Shown here piece by piece: positions 5,837 through 11,840 of a stretch of DNA of 16,523 nucleotides. Source of the DNA: Pseudomonadota bacterium. Its GTDB lineage: Bacteria; Myxococcota; UBA9042; PHBI01. The notes under the pieces were generated by a model that did not search any database, was not told where the DNA came from, and saw only the letters and a program-made list of their open reading frames with translations. Positions within the stretch are counted from its first letter, which is position 1. The number at the start of each line of letters is the position of its first letter. The stretch lies in contig SXIE01000464.1 in NCBI GenBank assembly GCA_005772945.1, forward strand, positions 1-16,523, read 5' to 3'. A program made the position numbers and the translations under genes.

Positions 5837-8827
5837 TCAGGGCACGCGGAACGCCGGCTGGTACGGCGCGAATCCTTTCGCCTCGTCGTCCGTGATCAGC
5901 TCCGGGCCGAAGCTCGCCATGATGTCGAGCACGTGCGACACGCGCTTGATCCACCACTGGTCCAGCTCGCCGCTGAGCCACTGCTTGTACCCGGCCGAGG
6001 GGTATGGTTTCAGGCCCATGATGAAGGCCGCTTCGATGGCGTCCAAGTCTTGGACTTTCTTGTCGAAGTAGTGTTTGGCCGCCGCCTTGATCCCGTAGAT
6101 GTCCGGGCCGTACTCGATGCAGTTGATGTAGGTCGTCAGGATCTCGTCCTTGGTCAGCGTGCGCTCCATCTGCCACGCGATGATCATCTCCTCGAGCTTG
6201 CGCGCGAGGTTCTTGCCGCGCGTCAGATAGAGGTTTTTCACGAGCTGCTGCGTGATGGTGCTGCCGCCATAGACGAAGCGCCCGTACTCGAGATCGAGCT
6301 TCAAGGCCCGCTCGACCAAGTCCCAGCGGACGCCGCCATGCTCGGTCCAGCGCCGGTCTTCCGTCACCCACGCCGCCAGCTTCACGATCGCCGGGATCCG
6401 CTCCGACTTGACCCACTCGGGCGTCCCGCGCCCGACCGCGATGTGCTCGAGGACGCCCCGTTTGGGCTCGCGCGGGTGGTGCACGAAGGGCCCGCGCAAC
6501 GCCTCGAGGTCGATCGCCGGATCGAGCGACACGACCTGGCACTTCGAGACGTCGCCCTTCACCTCGAGATCGAGCTCCTGCGGCTTCGCGAGATCGACCG
6601 TCAGCGACGCCGCGAACTCCATCTCGCCGCGGAACGCCAGCTGGGTCAGGTTCGACACGAGCGCCTTCGGGATCGACGCGGCCGCCTTGCCGCAATCCTG
6701 GCGCGCCATCGCCAGACGGGCGGTGAACGCCGGCACGTGCTTGGCGGGCTTGCGAATGTCGATGGACCCGCTGAGCGTCGCGTCCCCGATGCGCATCTCC
6801 GGCAAGCTCAAGAGGAGCCGCCGCCCGGCCCCGTCGAGCGTCGCCTCGAACGACACCTCGCCCTCGAGGTCTTTGATCTCGCGATCGGCGATGCGCCAGA
6901 ACTCGAAGCTGAAGTGGCGCACCTTGGCGCTGCCCGCGATGTGATGGGGCGCGTTCGGGAGCGTCGGCCGCTCGTAGCGGATCCGCAGGTCGAGATCGGA
7001 GTCCGGTTGCACCGAGAGATGCGGGATGAAGCGGCCGATCCGATTCGCCAGGTCGCGCCCCGAGAGCTGCGCATCGACCGCCCGAACGGTGCCGGCCTCG
7101 GTGAGGTTCGCCGTGACGTCCACGCGCCCGGTCTCGCGCCCGTCGCGCAGGACCGCGCCGCGAAACGCCACGACGACCGCGCGCTCGGCACCTGCGCCGG
7201 GCGCTCCGTCGGCCCCGCTCGCCCCGTCGGTCACCTTGAGCTCGCCCTCTTCGAGCGCGAGGAGCTGCTTGCCGTTCGCGTCGCGTACCTCGATCCCGGC
7301 GTCGCGGATCTCCGGCTTGAGCGCCTCGAGTCGCGCGACGACCACCGGCCAGCGCGCGCGCAACGACTCCGGCAGAAGCCCCTCCGGGCTCGGGAGCGCA
7401 TCGAACAGGCGATCGAGCCACCCCCAGGCCGGCGCGTCGGCCGCCGCCGCGTTCTGGGTCGGCGTGTGCGGCTCCTCGTCGTTCGCGATGATGCCGAACG
7501 GCTCGTCGGCCACGGTTTTCGGCGCGTCACCCGCCTCGCCGCTCTCGTCGCGGCGCGCCGGCACGAGCAACGTCCCACGCGGACGCGCCATCTTGAGCGC
7601 CGTCACCGCATCGATCAGATGCCCGTCTGCGAGGCGCGCGGCGACGTTCGACAGCGTCAGCTCGACGTGACGGGCCTCGCCCTCGAAGCGCCCGGCGCCG
7701 GCGTTCGACGCGACGTGCACGTCCTCCAAGACGACCCCGACCGGCCACGCCACGACGAGCCCAGTGCCTCCGCCCCCATCCCCCCCCGGCAGCCCCGCGG
7801 GCACCTCCGCCGGCTCGCCGAGCGCTACACGCAGCTCGCGCGCGAAGAGCGCGAAGCGCTTGCCAGCGCCGAATTCGTGCGTCGCGAAGCGTCGCCCGTC
7901 GGCGCTCGGCAGTTCCTGCCGCGCTTCGACGCCCTTCATCGACAGCGAGGTCAGCCCCCGCGGGCTCGGCACCAGATCCGTCCCCCCCCCCTCGACGGTC
8001 AGCGCCGCGAGTGCGAGCGAGGCCCGGTCGCCCAATTGGACTTCGAATGCGCGGACCTCGAGGCGCTCGTCCGCCGCCGCGCGGGTCACGCCCCCGAGCC
8101 GAACCGAAGCGGGTCCGCGCGGCGTTTCGACCACGACGCGCACCCCGTCACCGAAGTCCAGCGCGACCTCCCCGCGCCCGAGATCGAACTTCAGCGATCC
8201 ATGGCGCGGCCCCTCCGTCGTATCGATCATACCATGACCGACCCCGCGCCAGTGCCGGCTGGCGTCGCGCGTGACGCTCCCCTCGGCCGCGCGGATCACG
8301 GTCCGCGGCAGGACGAAAGCGCCGCGGGCGGTCGCGTGGCGCGCCTCGATCCCGACGCTCACGCCCGCGAGCTCGAGCTCGATTTCCGCCGCCTTGGCCG
8401 AGGGGTTGCCCGCGTCGGCCTCGTCCGCGCCCGTGGTCGCGAAATCGGCGAGCTTGCCGTTGGCGACCCGCACGACGACCTCGCCGCCGATCACGCGGAT
8501 ATGCGACGGGCGACGTTTTCCGAGCGCGGCCTCGATCAGGCCGAGGTCCGTCTCGACGCGGTCGAAATGCGCGACGACCGTTCCATCGGCGCGATAGATG
8601 GCCACCGCGGCGGCCCCGATCCCGCCCGCCAGCGGGAGGTCCACGTCGCCGACCGTGACGCGCAGGCCGTATTTGCGGCCCAGCGCCTCGAGCTTCGCCG
8701 TGACCTCCGCGCGCGCCACGAGCACCATGATCGTGAGGCCGAGGCAGGCCACCGCCACGGACGCGAGCACGACGCCCAGGACGAACGGGCCACGCCGAGC
8801 GCGGCGCGACGAAGTGCGAGAATGCAT
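5837..8827 (-). CDS. AsmA-like domain fused to a GT51 peptidoglycan glycosyltransferase
   Basis: This 996-residue protein starts at the ATG at 8827, preceded by AGGA (8840-8837) at 9-base spacing; a TTG start 57 bases upstream is possible but has no good ribosome site. Residues about 13-40 form one transmembrane segment after a basic N-terminus. Residues about 45-780 are beta-rich and repetitive in the AsmA style (GDVDLPLAGGIGAAAVAI, later IRVIGGEVVVRVANGKLADF), consistent with a long periplasmic groove domain. The C-terminal 200 residues are a complete GT51 domain, which polymerises lipid II into glycan strands: EDRRWTEHGG (823-832, catalytic Glu823), GGSTITQQ (854-861), RKLEEMIIAWQMERT (about 876-890) and YINCIEYGPDIYG. 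There is no transpeptidase domain, so it is monofunctional. In known GT51 enzymes the catalytic domain directly follows a membrane helix; here about 780 residues intervene. Divergent from the surface-protein gene at 8984. Confidence 0.9.
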   Translation of the reverse strand: MHSRTSSRRARRGPFVLGVVLASVAVACLGLTIMVLVARAEVTAKLEALGRKYGLRVTVGDVDLPLAGGIGAAAVAIYRADGTVVAHFDRVETDLGLIEAALGKRRPSHIRVIGGEVVVRVANGKLADFATTGADEADAGNPSAKAAEIELELAGVSVGIEARHATARGAFVLPRTVIRAAEGSVTRDASRHWRGVGHGMIDTTEGPRHGSLKFDLGRGEVALDFGDGVRVVVETPRGPASVRLGGVTRAAADERLEVRAFEVQLGDRASLALAALTVEGGGTDLVPSPRGLTSLSMKGVEARQELPSADGRRFATHEFGAGKRFALFARELRVALGEPAEVPAGLPGGDGGGGTGLVVAWPVGVVLEDVHVASNAGAGRFEGEARHVELTLSNVAARLADGHLIDAVTALKMARPRGTLLVPARRDESGEAGDAPKTVADEPFGIIANDEEPHTPTQNAAAADAPAWGWLDRLFDALPSPEGLLPESLRARWPVVVARLEALKPEIRDAGIEVRDANGKQLLALEEGELKVTDGASGADGAPGAGAERAVVVAFRGAVLRDGRETGRVDVTANLTEAGTVRAVDAQLSGRDLANRIGRFIPHLSVQPDSDLDLRIRYERPTLPNAPHHIAGSAKVRHFSFEFWRIADREIKDLEGEVSFEATLDGAGRRLLLSLPEMRIGDATLSGSIDIRKPAKHVPAFTARLAMARQDCGKAAASIPKALVSNLTQLAFRGEMEFAASLTVDLAKPQELDLEVKGDVSKCQVVSLDPAIDLEALRGPFVHHPREPKRGVLEHIAVGRGTPEWVKSERIPAIVKLAAWVTEDRRWTEHGGVRWDLVERALKLDLEYGRFVYGGSTITQQLVKNLYLTRGKNLARKLEEMIIAWQMERTLTKDEILTTYINCIEYGPDIYGIKAAAKHYFDKKVQDLDAIEAAFIMGLKPYPSAGYKQWLSGELDQWWIKRVSHVLDIMASFGPELITDDEAKGFAPYQPAFRVP

Positions 8828-8909
8828 GGCGGCGGTTCCTAGCACGAGGCGCGTCGAGGGAAAGGGATTTCCATTCTTGGCCAACCTGGCTCCGCCCGGC
8901 GGTCAAGTT

Positions 8910-8930
8910 TGGCATGGATGCCATGGATGC
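8910..8930. promoter_or_regulatory. 9-base tandem repeat and dyad upstream of the surface-protein gene
   Basis: In the 156-base divergent region, CATGGATGC occurs twice in perfect tandem (8913-8921 and 8922-8930). Overlapping it is a dyad, TGGCAT at 8910-8915 and ATGCCA at 8918-8923, around GG. It ends about 17 bases before the candidate extended -10 at 8947, where an activator or repressor could bind. Function is inferred from position only. Confidence 0.35.
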
Positions 8931-8946
8931 AACGCACGAGGGCCTG

Positions 8947-8955
8947 TGGTAGTAT
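8947..8955 (+). promoter_or_regulatory. Candidate extended -10 promoter for the cysteine-rich surface protein
   Basis: TGGTAGTAT fits the extended -10 form TG-N-TAnnnT. No good -35 hexamer lies 16-18 bases upstream, which is typical of extended -10 promoters. Transcription would start near 8962, about 22 bases before the ATG at 8984. Confidence 0.35.
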
Positions 8956-8971
8956 CCGCGCTTCGATGGGT

Positions 8972-8975
8972 GGAG
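8972..8975 (+). promoter_or_regulatory. Ribosome binding site that sets the start at 8984
   Basis: GGAG lies 8 bases before the ATG at 8984. Upstream in-frame starts (TTG 8909, ATG 8966) have no such site, and the resulting N-terminus from 8984 is a clean signal peptide. Confidence 0.65.
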
Positions 8976-8983
8976 TAGGTTCA

Positions 8984-10414
8984 ATGATGGTGAGCTCTTC
9001 TGGCGTTCGTGTTCGCATCGGGAGCCGCATCGCGGCGGTCGCGGTCTTCGGGATCGCATGCGCGCTCGTCGCGCTGCCGGGCTCGGCACGCGCGGTCTGC
9101 ACGGCCGGCACCGAAATCGGTAGCTGCGAGCCGGGTATCAGCTACGAGGGCTGCTGCATCGGCCCCGCGACCGTGACGTGGTGCGAGCAGGACGGCTCGC
9201 AATGCGAAATCGACTGCTCGACGAACGCGAATCTGCCAACGAATTCATGTTGTTCCACGTCGCCGACGCCGGGCTGCTGCAACGTCGACATCATGGCCTG
9301 CGTCTGCGACATCGACTCGCTGTGCTGCGATTCGGATCTCCTCGGGTGGGACTCGTTCTGCGTGGACGAGGCGATCACGTACTGCGGCGGTTGCGGCGGC
9401 TGCACCCAGCCCGCGACCAAGTGCGGATGGGACCTCGACAAGGGCTACTACAACTGTCGCCCGCTCGTGTCGGCGGACCCGACCGGCACGCACCCGCGCG
9501 CGTGCGGCGGCCCGGTCTGCACCCCGGCCTGCAACGGCAAGGAATGCGGCGCCGACGGCTGCGGCGGCACCTGCGGGAGCTGCGGCGTCAACGAAGTCTG
9601 CAGCGTGGGGACGTGCGTGAGCACCTGCACGCCGAGCTGCGGTGGCAAGCAATGCGGCGCGGATGGCTGCGGGGGGACCTGCGGGACGTGCTCCGGCAGC
9701 GAGGTTTGTAGCGGCAACGGGCAGTGCCAGCCGTCCGTGTGCGTGCCCGAGTGCACCGGGCGCAACTGCGGGCCCGACGGGTGCGGCGGCGTGTGCGGAA
9801 CCTGCACGGGCGGCGGGGTCTGCACGGCTGGGCAATGCACGTCGACCTGCACGGCCGTCTGCGCCGGCAAGGAGTGCGGCGACGACGGCTGCGGCGGGAC
9901 GTGCGGGTCATGCACGGCCGGCAAGCGGTGCCTCGATGGGCAATGCGCGGCCGCGTGCCAGGCCAACTGCACGAACAAGGACTGCGGAGACGACGGCTGC
10001 GGTGGGAGCTGTGGCACCTGCCTCGAGACGGAGAGCTGCGTCGACGGGGAGTGCCAGTCCGCTTGCACCTGCGAGGGCAAGCAGTGCGGCAGCGACGGGT
10101 GCGGGCGCGTGTGCGGCTATTGCGGCCCCAAGACGATGTGCGACGCGGAGACCCAGCAGTGCGTCCCGGTTTCGGACACGCAGCCGGATGCGGCGACCGA
10201 TACGTCGGTGGCCGAGCCAGCGTCATGCCCCGCGGGGCAGGCGTGGAGCTCGCTCGCGCAGGCGTGCGTCATCGATCCGAATGCGGGTGCTCACAGCGGC
10301 GGTTCGTCGTCGGCCGGGTGCGCGGGGAGCGGGGAGGGCGGCGCGGAGGCTGGGATCGCCTGGCTCGCGGCGCTCGGAGCGTTGCTCGCGGCGCGACGCT
10401 TGCGGCGGCGCTGA
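8984..10414 (+). CDS. Secreted cysteine-rich repeat protein with MYXO-CTERM-like sorting tail
   Basis: This 476-residue protein begins with a long signal peptide (basic n-region, hydrophobic AAVAVFGIACALVALPG, likely cleavage after A37 in GSARA). Residues 38-140 are cysteine-rich and contain the SPTPGC...C-C-D...CC...WDSFCVDE pattern common in secreted Myxococcota proteins. Residues about 179-393 are six repeats of about 34-37 residues with consensus C-x3-C-x-GK-x-CG-x-DGCGG-x-CG-x-C-x5-C-x4-C. A Pro/Ala/Thr-rich stretch (394-440) leads to a tripartite tail: SSSAGC (Cys446), a hydrophobic segment (about 457-470) and RRLRRR at the very end. This matches MYXO-CTERM, whose proteins are cleaved and anchored on the cell surface. 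I infer a disulfide-stabilised surface or matrix protein; ligand unknown. It converges on a CPBP protease gene 16 bases away. Confidence 0.9.
   Translation: MMVSSSGVRVRIGSRIAAVAVFGIACALVALPGSARAVCTAGTEIGSCEPGISYEGCCIGPATVTWCEQDGSQCEIDCSTNANLPTNSCCSTSPTPGCCNVDIMACVCDIDSLCCDSDLLGWDSFCVDEAITYCGGCGGCTQPATKCGWDLDKGYYNCRPLVSADPTGTHPRACGGPVCTPACNGKECGADGCGGTCGSCGVNEVCSVGTCVSTCTPSCGGKQCGADGCGGTCGTCSGSEVCSGNGQCQPSVCVPECTGRNCGPDGCGGVCGTCTGGGVCTAGQCTSTCTAVCAGKECGDDGCGGTCGSCTAGKRCLDGQCAAACQANCTNKDCGDDGCGGSCGTCLETESCVDGECQSACTCEGKQCGSDGCGRVCGYCGPKTMCDAETQQCVPVSDTQPDAATDTSVAEPASCPAGQAWSSLAQACVIDPNAGAHSGGSSSAGCAGSGEGGAEAGIAWLAALGALLAARRLRRR
9518..10165 (+). repeat. Six coding repeats of the GKxCGxDGCGGxCGxC module
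   Basis: Six tandem units of roughly 105-110 bases encode the disulfide modules of the surface protein. Units 4 and 5 share the ECGDDGCGG or DCGDDGCGG core, units 1 and 2 share CGADGCGGTCG, and unit 6 has drifted (CGSDGCGRVCG, one cysteine lost in its first part). The pattern suggests internal duplication with decay at the C-terminal end. Confidence 0.85.
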
Positions 10415-10430
10415 GGCGACGCTCGAGAGT

Positions 10431-11150
10431 TCAGGACGTTAGGACGTGGAAGTCGTAGGCCGCGTGGGACCATGCGGCGATGGCGAAGCCGCGCGTCAGG
10501 AAGAGGCCGGCGAAGACCAGCCCGGCGACGCTGCGGTAGGCGAACGTGAAGGTGTCGAAGGGCTCGCCGGCCCAGTGGTGGGCGGCCGAGAAGGCCAGGC
10601 TCGAGAGGACGGCGGCGGCCACGAGCGCGTAGGGGCGCGCCACGCCGAGGAGGCGGGCGAGGCCGACGGCGAGCACGGGCACGAGCAGGAAGCGGAAGAT
10701 GAATTCCTCGTTGAGGCCGGCGCCAGCGGCGAGGACGGCGCGGTCGATGAGGGCCGCTTCGGGGGCGGGCGCGGGGCCTCCCAGGATGTGGACCTCGGCG
10801 AGGCAGAAGAGGACGATCGCGCTGAGAACGAAGCCCCAGGCGACCGCCTCGGCGAGGATGGGGCCGGTCCAGGCGAGGTGGGCGCGCATGGACGCGCGGC
10901 GGCGGAAGAGGGCGAAGAGGACGAGGGCGGTCGCGATCGCGAGTTGGAGGCCGATGTAGGTGGGGGTCGGGACCTTGGCCAAGAGGCGGCTCGAGACGAG
11001 GTCGACGCCCGAGCGCGCGGCGGGGGAGGCGGCCAGGAGCCCGAGCCCGTAGAGCAGCACGAGGGGCACGGTCGCGAGCGCCACGGTGGCGGGTTCGCGC
11101 GTGCGTTCGCGGTAGGTGTCGAACCAGTCGACGAGACGTCCGGTGGCCAT
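10431..11150 (-). CDS. CPBP (CAAX/Rce1-family) intramembrane protease, candidate myxosortase
   Basis: This polytopic membrane protein has 239 residues from the ATG at 11150; a TTG at 11186 would add 12 residues but its AGGA is too close. All CPBP signature motifs are present: NEEFIFRFLLVP (paired Glu at 148-149, Arg153), FSAAHHW (His191-192) and SHAAYDF (His229, Asp233). These are the catalytic Glu/His and the polar residues of glutamic-type intramembrane endopeptidases. About seven or eight hydrophobic segments are visible. CPBP proteins include Rce1-type CAAX proteases, bacteriocin self-immunity proteins and the proposed myxosortases (MrtX, MrtC, MrtP) that process MYXO-CTERM tails. Because the next gene, converging with a 16-base gap, encodes a MYXO-CTERM-like protein, a sorting role is plausible. 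The family call is firm; the myxosortase role is inference. Confidence 0.9.
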   Translation of the reverse strand: MATGRLVDWFDTYRERTREPATVALATVPLVLLYGLGLLAASPAARSGVDLVSSRLLAKVPTPTYIGLQLAIATALVLFALFRRRASMRAHLAWTGPILAEAVAWGFVLSAIVLFCLAEVHILGGPAPAPEAALIDRAVLAAGAGLNEEFIFRFLLVPVLAVGLARLLGVARPYALVAAAVLSSLAFSAAHHWAGEPFDTFTFAYRSVAGLVFAGLFLTRGFAIAAWSHAAYDFHVLTS

Positions 11151-11227
11151 CGTGCCGGAGCTTGGGCCCGGGCGCCCGCGGCGCAAGTTTCCTGGTGCGG
11201 ATGGCGCGCGCGGGGTGAGATTCGGCG

Positions 11228-11256
11228 TTGACAGTCCGGGGGGCTTCTAATAGGGT
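11228..11256 (+). promoter_or_regulatory. Sigma-70-type promoter for rpsU
   Basis: TTGACA (11228-11233) is a perfect -35. After exactly 17 bases comes TAGGGT (11251-11256), which keeps the T-A-n-n-n-T skeleton of the -10. Transcription would start near 11263, leaving about 103 bases of leader before the ATG at 11366. Perfect -35 boxes are rare in DNA this GC-rich, and a strong promoter suits a ribosomal protein gene. Confidence 0.7.
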
Positions 11257-11310
11257 CCCGCGGCCCGGACGCCGATCTCGTCTGCGCCGATGCTGAGTCG
11301 AGGCCTAGAG

Positions 11311-11323
11311 GCCGCGAAGCGGC
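11311..11323. repeat. Small palindrome, copy 1 (rpsU leader)
   Basis: GCCGC-GAA-GCGGC is a perfect 5-base-arm palindrome inside the predicted rpsU leader, flanked by GGCC on both sides in partial symmetry. It matches related palindromes at 12852-12864 and 14158-14170. In RNA it would form a compact GC hairpin upstream of the start codon. Confidence 0.5.
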
Positions 11324-11365
11324 GGCCCCCCGAAATGTCAGAGACCTCGCGCGAGAACGCTTACG

Positions 11366-11668
11366 ATGACGATGCAGGACCAGTCGAAGTTCGATCCCAA
11401 GTTCGACCCGATGCAGCCTCCGATGCAGGAGCGCATGTCGATGCCACGCGGCGAGCGCGGCGACATGAAGCCCATGGAGGTCAAGGTCGACGGGGACAAT
11501 ATCAATCGCGCCATCAACCAGCTCAAGCGCAAGATGGCCAATGAGGGCATCTATAAGGAGCTGAAGAAGCGCCGCTTCTACGAGAAGCCCTCCGAGCGCC
11601 GCAAGCGCAAGGAGCGCGAGGCCGAGCGCCGTCTGCGCAAGGCTCAGCGCCGCACGTTCACGCCCTGA
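11366..11668 (+). CDS. rpsU: Small ribosomal subunit protein bS21 with N-terminal extension
   Basis: bS21 sits on the 30S platform near the anti-Shine-Dalgarno sequence and helps translation initiation. Residues 37-96 are a clear bS21 core: MEVKVDGDNINRAINQLKR, then ELKKRRFYEKPSERRKRKE and a basic Arg/Lys tail. The start is uncertain. From ATG 11366 the protein has 100 residues with an unusual 36-residue Met/Pro/Asp-rich extension containing KFDPKFDPMQPPMQ. The high third-position GC begins right at this ATG, supporting it, but no good ribosome site precedes it. ATG 11441 has AGGAG 9 bases upstream and would give 75 residues, close to normal bS21 length. The gene stands alone with its own promoter and terminator. 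Confidence 0.92.
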   Translation: MTMQDQSKFDPKFDPMQPPMQERMSMPRGERGDMKPMEVKVDGDNINRAINQLKRKMANEGIYKELKKRRFYEKPSERRKRKEREAERRLRKAQRRTFTP

Positions 11669-11672
11669 GCGT

Positions 11673-11696
11673 GTTCCGGGCCGTGTGGCCCGGGCA
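11673..11696 (+). terminator. GC hairpin just after rpsU, without U-tract
   Basis: CCGGGCC (11676-11682), loop GTGT, GGCCCGG (11687-11693) form a perfect 7-base stem starting 7 bases after the stop, extended by GTG/CAC beyond a small internal loop. No T-run follows, so it may stabilise the 3' end of the message rather than terminate transcription by itself. Confidence 0.4.
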
Positions 11697-11787
11697 CTTC
11701 GCGGCGTGCGTTGTCCGAGTCGGGCCCTTTGCGGGGGGCCGATTTCGGCATGGGCCCTCGGGAGTGCGTGCGAACGGAAGATGACGG

Positions 11788-11826
11788 ATGGCGTGTCCCT
11801 GCGAGGGGATGCGCCATTTCTGTTTT
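11788..11826 (+). terminator. Intrinsic terminator of rpsU
   Basis: ATGGCG (11788-11793) pairs with CGCCAT (11812-11817). Inside, two G-U wobbles and TCCC/GGGA extend the stem to 12 pairs with loop TGCGAG. The stem is followed directly by TTCTGTTTT, the only T-rich tract in the area, so it is best read as a rho-independent terminator for the plus strand. It lies just past the 3' end of the converging phosphoesterase gene. Confidence 0.65.
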
Positions 11827-11840
11827 AGGCGCCGACGAGA

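Larger units (their letters stand above)
11151..11365. other. Divergent intergenic region between the CPBP protease and rpsU
   Basis: The 215-base non-coding stretch holds the rpsU promoter (11228-11256) and a leader of about 100 bases with a small palindrome (11311-11323). Third-position G/C bias drops here, consistent with non-coding DNA. I see no clear promoter facing the protease gene. Confidence 0.6.

Noticed and set aside
3747..6071. A 774-codon plus-strand open frame across the oppA-like gene
   Set aside because: It is antisense to a clear SBP_bac_5 gene and runs across the gap between two genes; composition is low-complexity Arg/Glu/Gly.
5742..7421. A 559-codon minus-strand frame overlapping the GT51 gene
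   Set aside because: It is a frame-shifted reading of the same strand with Arg/Gly-rich sequence and no domain; the GT51 frame has all catalytic motifs.
5933..8842. A 969-codon open frame on the plus strand, antisense to the GT51 fusion gene
   Set aside because: It mirrors the minus-strand gene, its product is Arg/Pro/His-rich without recognisable domains, and the opposite strand encodes a full GT51 domain. GC-rich coding DNA commonly leaves an antisense frame free of stops.
8882..8884. TTG start for the GT51 fusion 57 bases upstream of the chosen ATG
   Set aside because: There is no ribosome site near it, and the ATG at 8827 has AGGA at 9-base spacing followed by a normal basic region and membrane helix.
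8901..8910. TTGACC on the minus strand as a -35 for the GT51 gene
   Set aside because: No acceptable -10 hexamer lies 16-18 bases downstream.
9518..10165. DNA tandem repeats as a possible CRISPR-like or satellite array
   Set aside because: The repeats are imperfect, in frame, and encode conserved disulfide modules; there are no unique spacers between identical repeats.
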